From NCBI RefSeq assembly GCF_029227915.1, contig NC_079882.1, forward strand, positions 18,242,501-18,306,500: a stretch of 64,000 bases of DNA, in the 5' to 3' direction. Each line of letters begins with the position of its first letter. Position 1 is the first letter of the stretch. Below are positions 1 to 13,092 of the stretch, in pieces. Position numbers and translations under genes: made by a program. The DNA comes from Hydractinia symbiolongicarpus (lineage: Eukaryota; Cnidaria; Hydrozoa; Anthoathecata; Hydractiniidae). The notes below the pieces were generated by a model, which was not told the DNA's origin, searched no databases, and worked only from the letters and a program-made list of their open reading frames with translations.

Positions 1-255
1 AAATGTTATTAAAAAACAAAATTTTGCTCAAGGATGATTCCTTTAAAATAATTATACTTTTGTAATTTACATTTTACTGTATTAGAACATCAGCCTTACC
101 ATCAGAAACATAAATCGTTTCTAGAAAGTGACAAGTATTTTTGCATGTTATGTGTTTTTTGCGAGTGTGTTATTACACTTGTCTAGGGAAACGGTTTGGT
201 ACACAGTCAACATTAATGATATTTACTACAATTTGAAATGGCAGCAAGCTAATAC

Positions 256-354
256 CTTTGCTTTACTATGAGTAGTATCAGTATCTTCTATACCTGCCTC
301 CTCCATCATAGAATATACAATAGTTAAAACTTTAAAAAAGTGTACCAGTGAAAT
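256..354 (-). CDS. ATM: ATM coding exon 7
   Basis: Exactly 33 codons between atacttctag and gtattagc. The peptide contains ISLVHFFKVLTIVYSMMEEAG and ends DTTHSKAK. It matches the ATM stretch [20 protein letters not shown]. An inner AG (ttaaag at about 331) would break the phase, so the outer acceptor was chosen. The rest of ATM lies beyond the left edge. Confidence 0.75.
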
Positions 355-463
355 CTAGAAGTATAAATACATTAAAGAGGTTGGATTTCTATTTTAAACT
401 ACCTTTGGACTTCATTAGCACAACTAAATTATTACAGGTGCAATAATCTGTTACTATTCATAC

Positions 464-623
464 CTTAATGGAAAGCACCTCATAGTGCCAGAAACATCTT
501 AAAACAGGAAATAAAGTGTCTCCAAGAATATATATTGACTTCTGTGCACTAATGTAGGATACAGATGCAAATGTGCAAACTGCTTTTAAAAGCAATTCTA
601 AGATGGTAAAATGTTTTGTGTGT
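464..623 (-). CDS. ATM: ATM coding exon 6
   Basis: This exon has 160 nt between ctttcatcatag and gtatgaat. It contributes one base plus 53 codons, including FTILELLLKAVCTFASVSYI and ILGDTLFPVLRCFWHYEVLS. The segment aligns with ATM [20 protein letters not shown] and ELGDEILPTLLYIWTQHRL. It ends in phase 0. Confidence 0.85.
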
Positions 624-1553
624 CTATGATGAAAGAAATATATAAGCATACAATGTCATCTTTATGCCAAAACAGTTATAATTGAAAATATATTCCTTCT
701 TATGCAAAATATCAAATAAAGAATGGCTTTACTTAAATAGGAAATCTATTGTAACTATCTATAGCAGTATATATCAAAAACTTATATATCACCTAATAAA
801 AAATATTAAATAATAAAAAAAGAGTTTTAAAAACATTTCAGGAGTTCACACACCCGTTTTAAGTCTTAGCATTCTTTACAATGATACTGAATTTATGGGT
901 TACTATGAAAAAAGTACTATGCACAAATAAATAAGCGTCATGTCAAAGACCAAATATCTTAAACTTTTGTTTTTAGGACACATGCTCAGTTACTTGATTT
1001 TTACAGTAAAAAGACCAAATCCAGAAGAATAAATCCAAAATGATGTCTGGTGTTATTTTTAAATACAATTGTGGTAGCTGCAAAGCTACTTTTATTACTG
1101 AAACATCATAGCATCTCAACGCACGCACATTAATGTACGGTCGTATGAAAACACCCCATCTTTTGACGGTTATTGTATCCAGGTACAAGGGATTGCTCTC
1201 CGCTAGGAATAAAAGAAAACTTATTCATTAAGCAAAAATATTTTAAATATTCAAGTATCATTGTAAAAATACTTTTAGGCTTTAAAATAACTGCAAAAAA
1301 AATTTGCTTGTGTGGTCTTTCACGCTCATTGTTTATAAAAATTGAAGTTGCAAGACAGTGGTTCTTTTAAAGGATATCACATTTAGAGATTAATACATTT
1401 TTGAGCGACCTGTGGCATAGCTGTACTTAAGCAATTAACCTGGACTTCAACATCACTCTTCTATGCTCATATATAATACTGAGCTTCAGCAGGGCAAATC
1501 ATGTCAATAACCCTTTGTGTACAGAGTTCATAAATGTACATGAAGTTACTTAC
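624..1553 (-). other. ATM intron 5
   Basis: AT-rich intron sequence. No further exon, RNA gene or recognisable mobile element was seen. The small open frames here have neither splice borders nor recognisable content. Confidence 0.6.
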
Positions 1554-1719
1554 CTGTTATAATGAAACACTTTTATAAAATATTCAACATTTCCATCTAC
1601 ATCAATATATGGCAGTTTATCTGCAATCATAAGTAACTGCACCAATACTTTTGCACACAAAATGTGAATGTTTGAATTTAGTGGCTCCAATAGAAGTTGA
1701 AAATAATATCTTGTAAACT
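1554..1719 (-). CDS. ATM: ATM coding exon 5
   Basis: This exon has 166 nt between ttcttttttag and gtaagt. Joined to the previous exon it reads EFTRYYFQLLLEPLNSNIHI, then LCAKVLVQLLMIADKLPYI and NVEYFIKVFHYN, leaving phase 2. The human counterpart is [20 protein letters not shown] followed by LVARIIHAVTKGC. The acceptor could be placed 2 nt further in (TAG or TAGAG), but only exon start 1719 keeps the phase. Confidence 0.85.
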
Positions 1720-2642
1720 CTAAAAAAGAAAATTTTAACCATGAGTACTTTTGTTACTATATGCATTTTTTTATTCAAAAAAGAAAAAATCATAGCTTTA
1801 GATTATTTGCCACATTCTTTTTCTTGTTTGCTGAAAGTATTTTACCAATATTTAAACTTTAAACCTTTTCATTCTTACAAAAGTTTATACAACATAAACA
1901 AATTTTATTTCAGTCTTGAAAGTGTTATGTTATAATAAAGTGAACTGATTGGATTCTTAATGGATTCCTTGCTATAATTTTATGCAGATTTAGTAAAATT
2001 TGATGATATTGCTTTAAATTTTTCAGAAGATTAAAAAACTGGCCTTATTTTTATTTGAGCATTATTTCAGCTATGGAATGAATTTTAAGACCAAGAATTA
2101 GCTAATTCAGAATCTTCTTGTGTTTGGGGTTCAAAAGTTTAAAAATAATGTTCAAAATAACAAAAGCAAAAGTGCCAGCAATTTCGCTTTTAATTTATTG
2201 GTACTGAATGAAAATATAACGGTAGTAAAACATTTCGGCGTTACCAGTAATTTTAAATTAACTACTGGTAATCATTAAATAGTATTACCCATTTTGTCTT
2301 ACTACAGATTTTAATGGTAAAAAATACAGGTATTATAGGTTATTACAACTTTCCCAAAAACTGTCACATATTTACAATCAATTGGCATATTGACTAGGGT
2401 ACAACTGTTTGTTTTAGGCCAAAATGTCATACATTTTTAACAACAGGTCACTTAGATTAAATAGAAATAAGATTTTGGATGATAATATTATTTAATGTGG
2501 CCACTCAAAATGTTTGAAAATAGAAAAAATACAAATAATGTGTTGCAGTAAAATGGAGAACAAGTTGCATGTTCAACAATGCCAAAACTCTTTATTAATA
2601 GCAGTGAAACAGTTGATCCAACAAACTGTACAAACAGGATAA

Positions 2643-2726
2643 AAACTCAAAGGAGTGAAATTGTTGTACATTGTAGAAGAAACTTCAAGTGTAATCACCA
2701 TCATAGCTAGTGTAAATGTTGGTACA
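2643..2726 (+). mobile_element. LINE 5'-end remnant
   Basis: An 84-nt piece similar to 20169-20301 of the near-complete LINE, with roughly a 50-nt deletion. The last 20 bases (gctagtgtaaatgttggtac) match exactly. It lies in the same orientation as the piece at 4835, so both may come from one broken copy. Confidence 0.55.
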
Positions 2727-4324
2727 GGGTAACAGTTAGGGTAACAATTTTTCGTTAGCCCTATTTTTCACTTGTGCACCAAGTTTAAGCTGCTAGGTTT
2801 GTTATTAATACTAATTGAGGTACTGTTACGTAACAGACATCAATAGTGTAATACAGGTCATACCAACCTCATCTCCAGCCATGGCTTCCCCAGGCAGTGA
2901 CAGTAGCTAGAACTTAGAGTCCCTTATAACCGTTTAACTTTTTCCCAGGTCTAAGCTTCTATCAATAGAAAAAAAATCGCACACTAGGGACAAGCTTGCT
3001 GAACTTTCACAAGCAGTCATAATGGCAGATATTAACAGTAGGACAGAAGGTGAAAAGGAACTTTGTGGTGAGTTGGTGATACCAAATTTGTGTAATAGAA
3101 GTCAGGAAATTGTTAGAATAAGTATTTGCAGTTATAAGGGATCGTCTTAAAATGTTAGTATGTTTTTTTCGTATCATTAAATGAACACTAGGTACTTCGA
3201 ATGTCAAACGAAGTGCTTCGTTTAAAATAAAAAGTATAAACGAAGTTCAAACAAACTTTTTTTAAAACATGATACGAACTTGAACAAAGTTCTTTATCAT
3301 ACAAAGAAAATGATACACACTTTGATGAAGTATGTTAATATACGAACTTAAAACGAACTTCAAAAGTACAGGCGTAATTGCACAAATTATTTTAATACGA
3401 AACCAGACACAAAAAAATTAAGCAAAGTTTTTTTATCATAACAAAAAAAGGGATACAAATTTTAGACGAACTTCAAAAGTACCAGTGTTATTGTGCATAA
3501 CTAAACAAAACTAAAGTTTAAACTTTTTTGTCATTTATAACAAAAATTAGCTACTTTTGCTTAAATAGTTATAATATCTATACAAGTGAAAAACAAGAAA
3601 TATTATTATTGTTGTCACACTCTCATTCGTAATGATTAAATATGTTTGAAATTAGGCTAGCTAAAACCTAATACTGCAAGACTTTGTCGATACCATTTAG
3701 AAAATATAATAAAAAAAAGGTAGAATACGCTTGTTGTAACACCTTCCTCCGTTAATAATTTTAAATATGTAATTTTAATGCTGTGAAAGAATTTAAATAA
3801 TGTCAACTAAGCTATAGTCCGTAAAAAGATTTAGCTCTTAGATTTTGATTTTCAATTAAGACTGTGCAAGAAACATTAAAAGAACACTAAAATATTTTAT
3901 AAAAATTAATTTTCCAGTTTTTTCTATTATTTTAAGTCGAAGGAGAATAACTTGCTATATAAATTTCGAAACAACACAAGTACATCTTACTGCATAACTT
4001 TTAAAACAGCACAAGGATATTTATTGCTGTATAACTTTCAAAAGAACATAAGAAAAAATCTTGCAGCATAACTTTAAAAACATGAGCATACAAGTATTTT
4101 TATCTTTTCACCTTGACCTAGCTAATTATTTTAATAATTCAAAATAAGAGAACAAATTTGTCCAAAAAATCCTTTAGTGACACAAATTATTATTATTTTT
4201 GCTTGGCAACAAAAAATATTAACCATGTGCATGATGCAAAAATACATAGAAAAATGTATGTAAACGTAACAACCTCCTCAACTGTGGACACTGTATTGAA
4301 GAATTAAACTTATTATCTAATTCT

Positions 4325-4530
4325 AGCACAAGCAATATTGTTTAAACTTATTATTTAATTTTCATAAAGTAGAGTTTAGTTTTTTTATAACAAGATGCAG
4401 TGAGTTTATTTTGAATTATTTTATTTTGAAAGTTTTTTTATAATAAGACGCCTTATAAGCGCAAATAATATTTGTTAAAAAAACTTCGTTAATGAAACAA
4501 ACTTTATAACTGTTAAAACTTTTAAATATA
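4325..4530 (+). repeat. Dispersed repeat A, copy 1
   Basis: About 200 nt similar to the reverse complement of 19905-20092. Shared words include tttaaacttattatttaatt, ataagacgc and caaataatatttgtt. It sits in a longer tract of cgaactt/aagttcg repeats and has no coding content. Confidence 0.55.
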
Positions 4531-4834
4531 AAGACTTCAGATAATAGTCCAATTATAATAAACCAACTTCGTATAAGCAAATTCTTATACGAACGTCTTT
4601 GGTATGATACAAACTACATAGGAACTTTATTTTAAATGATACAAACTTATAATTTTAATGATACGAAAAAGTTTGTATTAACAATAAAAAGATAGGAAAG
4701 ATTTAATAAATGAATACAAATTTTTTGATCCGAATTATACGAATTACTCAGGAATATTCTTAAACGAAGAGTAAAATAAGTTTTTCTCATTCACTATCAG
4801 TATTTTCAGTAATGTTATGGAATTCAATAAAAGG

Positions 4835-5275
4835 TTATAGAGATGTGCGAGGCTATCGATTTGGAAGCTGAAATAAGGAAGGTGAGAGATTGTTGAGTTT
4901 GGAATGGCAACATACATGGTGGTTTTAAACACAGCTGTAAGAGACATATAAGTCATATAAGTCTGATAACATAAAGTCAGGTGGTTGTCAGACACAAATA
5001 GATTACTTCCTGGTTAGAAAGTCTGATAAGGTTGTAAACGATGTGGAAATTATATCAGGGGAAGAGTGCATTTCCCAGAATAAGTTGTTAGGTTGCTGGT
5101 TTGTGATACTGTCTTGAAGAATTTTATAGTGAAAGAGAAAGTCAGGTGGTAGTAAAAATATCATATTAAGCGCTAAGCTCCGAGAGGAACAGATTTGCAG
5201 ATGTGTTAAGAAATTAAGGCCAGCACAATAAAATATTCAACATAGTAAGATAAATGAAAAAGACTAATCGGGGGT
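4835..5275 (+). mobile_element. Degraded LINE endonuclease-region fragment
   Basis: The nucleotide sequence follows 20735-21470 of the intact LINE with indels and deletions. Traces include ggaatggcaac, cagatagattactt-like, agaaagtctgataag and cagatttgcagatgtgttaag. The fragment covers the C-terminal part of the APE endonuclease and the linker before the RT. It is an inactive remnant inside an ATM intron. Confidence 0.75.
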
Positions 5276-5432
5276 TGTGTAAACTAAGTTTGCTTAAGAT
5301 ACAAAAAACAGTTTATTTGGACCCTTCTACACTTTTTCAGAAGCTTTTATAAATACCATTAAGTCAGAAATAAAGATTTCCCTTCTTGCTATCAATTCCC
5401 CTTACACAATCATACAAAATAGAAGATCTTAC

Positions 5433-5597
5433 CATGCCATCTGCTGACACCAAGTTCACAGCAGTGTTTATGGTTAGACAAGATTGACTTCAACATCACA
5501 TTTGAATAAATTATGACCACAGGACTACTTCCGTGTACACTTGAAATTATGGTAAGAACATGAGTCAATAATGGGCTTGCCTTTTGTAAGTGATTTC
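5433..5597 (-). CDS. ATM: ATM coding exon 4
   Basis: This exon has 165 nt between atcattacag and gtaagatc, entering with two bases to complete a codon and leaving with one. The peptide includes LLTHVLTIISSVHGSS, YSNVMLKSILSNHKHC and GVSRWH. It parallels ATM LLNYIMDTVKDSSNG, CSNILLKDILSVRKYW and SQQQW. The two neighbouring introns (about 9.0 and 3.7 kb) contain transposon remains. Confidence 0.85.
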
Positions 5598-6984
5598 CTG
5601 TAATGATAAAATATCATATATTAATGCATAAGGTAAAGGGAAGACAATATCCAAGACTTATTTATTTAAAACACAATTTAATCTTTTTTAACATAAAAGG
5701 CAACCCACTCTAGCAGTTTTCAGAGAATTTTTGCTATAGTAAAATGGTAGTACCACCTATCTATTGAGTTTTACACACAATCCTCAAAAATTCAATGTTG
5801 AACTAGAATTGAAAAGCATAATGGTAACATTACAGTTGTTTCCTCCACTGAAAACATCTAAATCTCAAAACTTCCAAAATATTGGCACCTAACAAACATC
5901 TAAACTACAGCTTACCAAAAACAGTAGTAACTACAAACCCTGAAACAATTTGTGTGCTTTAGACCTACCTTTATAAAATAATCTCTTTTAATTTTGATCT
6001 TAGTAATACAAATGCAGGCCTTAACATGAATTGTAAACAAAGTGCTTGCATAAATGCTTGTTGCCCCTTTGAACGCGCTTAGAAATATAATTATAAAGAG
6101 AAGCGGCATAAAGTTTCTTTAAAGCCCCCGAAAAAGAAAATCAGCAACATTGAGGTAGTTATCTCTAGCAATGAAGAAGAGTGTGATGAAGACGACGATC
6201 ACAAAAAACAACATTTTTTCTAGTTTTTATGTGAAAAATTAAACATAAATACAACTGTTTTTTGGTAGCGCTATAACCAGGGATTTTGTCTGCATTCGAT
6301 TTTGCATTTCTTGCATAACTTCATGATTTAATGTGTTTCAATTTTATAACCAGCAACAGATGACTTGCAAGCTAGCCTGCTACGCAAGCCGTAGCTAGGA
6401 CAATGGCAACCTTTATTTTTAGATCAGTAGTTACACTCAAATTTTGTAGTTGCTCTTGACTATTTATAAAAGGATAACACTAGCTAGCTAGGTTACTGTT
6501 CTATCTTTATTTAAGATTGGCTTTTTTAGTTTTGCTTTGTATGAACTTGTTTTAGTTTGCATTATAATTTTATTAGTTACCCAGCTAGCTAACTTACCTC
6601 AATAACCTTGTCTTATAGCAAAATGATCCTTAAGGCCAGTGCTTAGCTAGTTTTAACACCTGATATATACTCAATATTTTAATATAACTATAGCTAGCTT
6701 GTACAGTGTTTTTGACAATTGTTTTTGAGAAATATATATACTTTTTAAAAACAAATGCTTGTCAAGCCTGACATATTTGGCATCAGAACAATTTATTGAT
6801 AAGATGGCAAAATTTATTTCTAAGTAATACTTGCACCGTGTTGTTACATTTAAAAGGTATTTTTGATATTGAACAGCTCACGGCTGTGTTATATTATCTT
6901 ACGACTTTTCTTATTAATACAAGACGGTTGACATCCTCTAACCACCCCTTAACCTTTTTCACATGTGCAGCGCATTGAACGTTC

Positions 6985-7495
6985 AGAAAATTTTACAACC
7001 TGCATCTCAAATAAAAGGCTTTTGAAATAAAAAACATACACTTTAATATCTTGTCTGATTGCTCAGCTGTGTGTGAAGATTTGCTGAATTATTTTATTTT
7101 TTTTTAAAGAAAATCGTTTGAGAGAATTTTATGCATAATTATTTTTATCTTTTTTTAAAAAAAAAATCTTTCGTAAAGAACTTTTGTTTTACTTTGCCGC
7201 CTCAAAGGTATCTGTTCTGGCTATAACAGTCAATAATGTTTAAAGCGCTACATAAACATTACGTAACAGGGTCACGTGCCACTAAAAAATGGATCTAAAA
7301 TGAAAAATTTTAACGAAGAATAAGGTCGAAGATAGCCAAGATGGTGGTCGAAGGAGAAGAAAAATAAACATTTAAAAAGCTATATCTGGAGTTACATGAA
7401 GTTTTAACAAAAAGTGAATATAACATTTAGAATTTCTCATGCAAATCTTTCAGGTGGGGCCAACTTGAAAAAATACCTTGGGATCCCTTTAACCA
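6985..7495 (+). repeat. Dispersed repeat B, copy 1
   Basis: About 510 nt similar along its whole length to 25040-25560. Shared words include ctcaaataaaag, taacagggtcac, gccactaaaaaa and agctatatctggagttacat. The last part also occurs inverted at 23665-23790. It is non-coding and probably a non-autonomous transposon. Confidence 0.6.
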
Positions 7496-8623
7496 TATTT
7501 ATATAGGTAGTAAAAATAGTTGAGCCTGAGATTTTTCCAAAACTAAAAACTTCGTGCTAAACAAAAATTTCCTTGTTGCTTAGAGCAAAACAATGAGTTT
7601 GAGTAACTAAGAAATACTATTTTCTACTTCTTTACTAGCATATGTGTATATTTTTACAATTAATAAATTCAACATCTATTTCTTTCAATCTTAAATCTAA
7701 AAATATTAAATCCTACAAAATTTTTCTTTTATTTTTTAGAAAAAAACAAATAAAGAACATCAACTGAAATGAAAAATGTTCTTATAAAAGACGTGTAGTA
7801 CTTTTTTCAGCTAAAAAGTATATAATATATTTAAAAAAACATAGCTTACATTATAAGTATACTATCAACTTATATTGTGAAAATTGAAAAACTATACATT
7901 GACAGTTTTATTATACACTTTACAAACTGCTACGTTTATCATCTTTATATCGACAGCCTCTTGCTGAAAATCATTTTAAAGGTATAAAAACATATATATA
8001 TAATAAGTTCCTTTATTTAAGTTAAGATGTTCTGACATTTTAATTAGTTAAATTTACATGAATTATATGATATATACTTTTTATTTTCCACCGAGAATCA
8101 AGTTTATTAACTAATTTTTATAAATCTAGAGTACAAAAAGCTTATTCAATCTCGATAGTGGGATGGTTTGGTTTTTGGCTCAGGCTTATCACCGTTTTTT
8201 AAGATGGTTTAAAACATTACTTTTATACGCACTATATTTACGGGAAGTGAATAAGAATGATAAGTTCACCTGTGACTTCAAAGAAATTTATAACACGTTG
8301 AAGAAGAATTATTCAAAACTACACAATCCATACATAATACTGTCCTGTTTCACTTAATCGCTATTGAACAAAGCACTTTATGAACCATGATTTAAATTGA
8401 ACAATATTTTACCAATTTACTTTTGGTCTATATTATAAACACGTTATCACACTTGCTCTCCAAACGCATTGCACATTTTTCTTTTTTTTTTCCTATATGT
8501 CCTTTCTGGCTTATAGCTGCCCCTTTTTTCAAAAGCTGTGCTTAGTATCTGATTTTAAACCTTTTAATAATAGTTATATTATTGAATAATTTTAGACCTA
8601 TCTGATAAAATTCATAATAAGTA

Positions 8624-8628
<5 letters not shown>

Positions 8629-8716
<88 letters not shown>
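8629..8716. repeat. (TA)n microsatellite, about 88 bp
   Basis: An uninterrupted TA dinucleotide run. It lies about 120 bp left of a TIR element that has a TA target duplication. Confidence 0.97.
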
Positions 8717-8722
<6 letters not shown>

Positions 8723-9123
8723 TAGTTTCTGAGTTTTTAAATTTTAGCACTTTGAATGACACAATTTACTTCTTTAAGCCTTATAGTTATGGTAAGACAA
8801 TATTTTAAAAGGCATTATCAAAAAATTGAACAAATATGTGATGCTCTCTAGGAAAATCGACTGCTTCTATTTTTAATTTGTATTTTTAAAACAATAGAAT
8901 TCCGTAATTCGTATTTTTAAAATTAGGAATTTGTATTTAAAAATACGCGTATTTTTTAATACGAATTTCATATTTTTGAAAATACGATTTTAAAACAATA
9001 TTGTAAAAAAAAGTTTGAAACCATTTAATAAGATTGTCAAAATATCGGAAGTAAGACAATTTTGAAATAAATGAACTAATTAAAAACCTATTAAACTTGT
9101 GAAATATAAACTTGTCTTTTCTT

Positions 9124-9405
9124 TAAAAAGTTGCCGTAAACATAATCCTAATCGTAATGACAAGAAAATGTGCATATGCAGTTTTAAAGTTGCAGTATTT
9201 CCTTCTCAAATGACGAGAAAATGTCCCTGCGAAGCTCTTAAGTTGCCGTATTTCGTTCTAAAATGACGAGAAAAGATGCCTGCAAGCTCCACAGTTGCCG
9301 TATTTCGTTCTAAAATGACGAAAAACGTCTCTGCGAAGCTATAAAGTTGCCGTATTTCCTTCTAAAATGACGATAAAACGTCCCTGCGAAGCTTTAAAGA
9401 CAATT
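9124..9405 (+). repeat. 53-bp minisatellite, about five units
   Basis: Units begin agttgccgtatttc and continue ttctaaaatgacgag, then cctgcgaagct. The spacing is about 52-55 bp. The leftmost unit is the most diverged. Confidence 0.8.
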
Positions 9406-11525
9406 AATTCTGATATATATCACACCCAAATCTCAGTGTAGGTTACAGAAAGTAGCAAAGTACGGTGTCTTTGTTACGTGGTGTCATTCGTAAAGAGTGA
9501 GCCAAGGACATAAATTTTTAGGATTTACGTATAGGGTGCTTTGGTTACACTCATAAGTACAATAAATGCACATACAAAATTTGGTACTTATTACAAAATA
9601 CCACTGGGTTTGTTTACAAAAGAGAACAGCCTCGACGTTGTTTGATATTGTACTTATAGGTAGCTCAGCTACCCTATAGCTAGAGTTAGGATTATTCTAG
9701 CCTTTATTACTTAATACTCAGTAAAATGGGTCAAGCTTGAATATTAAACTTTTTGGCCCTGGCTAGCTAGACTAAGTATGAAAGGACAAGGCTGAGCTTT
9801 TTAGCTGGGTTAAAAGTCAAAACTTAAAAGAAAAATTACATCACAGTTTTTAAAATTATATTACCCATATTTGAGAACACCTGCAGGAAAATTCATTGTT
9901 CATCAAGTTATCCCATATAGGTAATATGGAAGATTTCTTCATAAAAAACATCAGAAACTTTTTCATGTGAATTAGTTTCACATTAACAAAAATTAAAATT
10001 TTTAAGATAAACTTTTGCGATTTTGTCATTTATTAGTTTTCAAATTTCTCGCTGGAAATTTTTAAGGTTTAAAACCCATGTCCCACAGCAACTTTTTCAT
10101 CCTTATCCTAATGTCATATACATAAGCTATGCAACAACTTTTGCAGGAAAATAAAAACACATCAGAAAAAAAGGTTGTTATTAAAATATTATAAATTAAT
10201 TTCAAACCGAGTAGTGCCTGCAGCCATTTTGGTGTAAGCGGTGTGAAAAGCTATACTAAGTAAAAGTCCTATTACTTCAGTAAAAATTGAAATAATGACT
10301 TGAAACTTAGTATTATATGTTTTTACACCAGTTTGATAAAATGAACCCAAAAAATTTTTTTGCTATTATCATAGTTTTTGAGTTCCTGAATTTAGCCATT
10401 TTTGGAGACACCGATAAACTGTTTTTCACAGCATGTCAATTTTGACAAGCCATGTGTACAGAAAACATTTAAAGTGATTCTCAGGATTAAAAATAATTCA
10501 AACAGATAAAATGTGTCACAGGTTTAGGACTAAATATCTTAATTTTTGAATATCAACAGGAACTTATTATGCAAAATGAAAAATGCTAAACAACTGTATT
10601 TGCTTTGCAGAAGTATCAATAGGCTTCATCGTAAGTCCTGTGAATGTTGGTTTATGAAAAATATACTGTATCTTTAATGCAATAAGCGCTCCACTGGATT
10701 TGTAACACATTACACTAAGTGTCCTTCGTGTGACACAGTTTACCCTTTACTGAGTCTTAATCTGGACAGAGACTTCAGGTCTTCCTGCTTCAAGCGAATA
10801 TTACTTCTGGCTATCACTACTCTCCCAAATTTTGTTATTTCATAAAAGAAACCGTTAGGTTAAAATTTATTTATGAAAAATAGGTTCCGGTTTGATAAAA
10901 GAAACCTGAACATTTGCAGAAATTTATTCATGAAATACAGGTTTCTGTTTGTTGCGAGAACATATTTAACCAACATGCAATGCCTTACATACCTAACTAT
11001 CTATATAATCAAGTCTTGACTGTTCACTGTTATGGGAGGTCCAAATAGCTAGCTAGCTATCTTTATTTAAAATGACAGAATGCCTTGAAAAATCTTTTGT
11101 GTAGCTAGCTACATAAAAATAATATATATAGCTCTTGTACTTCATTACGTCATTGTTTAATAACAAATGTGCCCCTGGGGTGGTGGCATGGTACTAGCTA
11201 GGTAGCTTAAAATCACAAAATAAATATTATCCAGATGCGACCATCTTTCATCATCAGACATCATCAGAAAGGCGTTTCTGCTTTTACTTCTCATTGTGGG
11301 GTACCTCAAATTCTTGTATATCTAATGAAAAAAAAAGACTTCCTTAGTTCCAACCGCATCTCGTTCACAAGTTTCAGCGCTGGCCAATATGACGGACAAA
11401 ATTACCCTGGGTAATTTTGAAAAAATGTGGTTCTGCCTTATGATTTTCAGTTTTTTGCTGCTGATATCAGCATATTTTAGCCCTCGAATACCACACCTCT
11501 GTATATACAGGAGTTAATTATCTTC

Positions 11526-11618
11526 AAAGTTGCCGTATTTCCTTCTAAAATGACAAGAAAACGTCCCTGCGAAGCTTTAAAGTTACCATATTTTCTTCTA
11601 AAATGACGAGAAATCCGT
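11526..11618 (+). repeat. Same 53-bp minisatellite at the right end, about two units
   Basis: Direct-orientation copies of the units at 9124-9405, placed just inside the right terminal repeat of the same element. Confidence 0.75.
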
Positions 11619-12558
11619 ATTTTAAAATACGAAATTTCCGTATTTCGTATTTTTTAATACAAAAAGAGAAGTAAGTGGTCGATTTCCCTATAGAGCATCA
11701 CATATGTCATCACAGCCTTATGACTATTATTACTAATTAAAGTTGTGAAGCATGGCCTTGTGGTTATGGAGTTCACTGAAAAAATCTGAAAAGCTTAATG
11801 ATCAAGTCTATGTTCCAATATGACCATCAAACAATTTGAAAACCGCCTGTGAAGAGACAATAGTTAGTCTCTGTTGCCCTGATTATTGCACTGTAATTTT
11901 TTTATTAGCCAACCATATGTGTTTAGTATGTTTAAATTTTTAAATGAGACCTCTAACACCCTAAATTGAATTTTCTATCATGGCATTGTATGAACCACAA
12001 ATTAATTTACTGATAAAATATTGTGTTTTTTTTCTTAAACCATAAAAAACTTCTTCATGCAAATTATTTTGACAGTTCAGTTACCATTCCCAAGTAAAGT
12101 AAGGTTGAACATTGCTCCTCTGGCATAATTTTATAGCAAATTGAGGTAAAAAAAAAGACAAAAAACAGTTTGTTTCAAAACATTAAACATGGGGTTAACA
12201 ATATATTGCCATTCTTCACCTTAACTATGAAGCTATAAAAATCTAATTTTTAGCAAAAAACCATAAAATGGTTATTGGAAGGGCAAAAATAACACCAAGT
12301 GCTGGGCTTTCATCTTCAGGATCATGATTGTAAAATTTTCCAGAATAATAAAAAATTACCATGCTCCATAAATTTAAAGAGGAATTGTTGAGGCTGAATA
12401 TTTTTGTTGAAAAATAATAGTATTACAGCTATAAAAAAGTGACAAATGGGTTATAACAGAAAAAATATGGATATGCAGTCCGAAAATAAACTTTCGTAAC
12501 TGATTATGCAAAAAAAAAAGATTCCAATTTTTTTAAATGTTCACTGGCACCTTATTTT

Positions 12559-13092
12559 TTGGGGAATAAGATAACAGGGATCAACATTTAAGAAAAGCAC
12601 CTTGACATACTCTCTTAAGTCAATTTTAATGGGCAAGATTTCATGAAAACAGCACACGTGTGCATTAAGTTTCTTCACAGCTCAGGGCTTCCAAAATTGC
12701 GTGCACATACTTTTCTTAACATGTACAAAAAACAGTGCATGTAAAAATCGACGCTGGTAATGTCATGCTACTTTCAAAATGGAAGGGAATCTTACAACAA
12801 AGGTTAAATCAGATTTCTATTTATTCATGATCCTGTATCTTCCCGTCTTCTCATCCTTGATAAACCAGATATAAACTTCAATTGAAATGTACGTAGTTCC
12901 CATTTTCAAAAGGAACCATAAAGTACAATATGTGAACCAAGGGACAGGTGTTGCACCCTGTTCTTTGTCAATTTACCCCAGATATAAATATTGTAAAACT
13001 GTTTCTTTATTTCCAAGCTCATATCATTTATTATAAATGAGGAGAAACATAGTCTTAAATGTTGATCCCTGTTATCTTTACATTGACCCCCT
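12559..13092. mobile_element. MITE of about 530 bp
   Basis: The word agataacagggatcaaca, continuing into tttaaga near 12568-12593, recurs inverted near 13052-13078 (taaatgttgatccctgttat). Both sit inside runs of G or C at the ends. There is no coding content. The target duplication could not be fixed. Confidence 0.6.

Larger units (their letters stand above)
1720..5432 (-). other. ATM intron 4 with old repeats
   Basis: A 3.7-kb intron. It contains two degraded pieces of the LINE family found intact at 20-23 kb (2643-2726 and 4835-5275). Between them lies about 1.5 kb rich in repeats of a CGAAGTT/AACTTCG motif (about 3170-4740), part of which (4325-4530) recurs inverted at 19905-20092. No exon was identified. 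Confidence 0.55.
8837..11702. mobile_element. 2.87-kb TIR element with subterminal minisatellites, TA target duplication
   Basis: The left end tgtgatgctct, continuing into aaatcgac, is repeated inverted at the right end (gtcgatttcc...agagcatcaca). Each end is flanked by TA. Just inside each end is a tract rich in gtatttttaa/ttaaaaatac, then direct copies of a roughly 53-bp minisatellite. The 2.1-kb centre has no open frame that looks coding. The TA duplication would fit a Tc1/mariner-like or similar superfamily, but no transposase is present to decide. Confidence 0.65.

Noticed and set aside
9120-9410. CRISPR-like array
   Set aside because: The units are contiguous 53-bp minisatellite repeats without unique spacers, in a eukaryotic intron.
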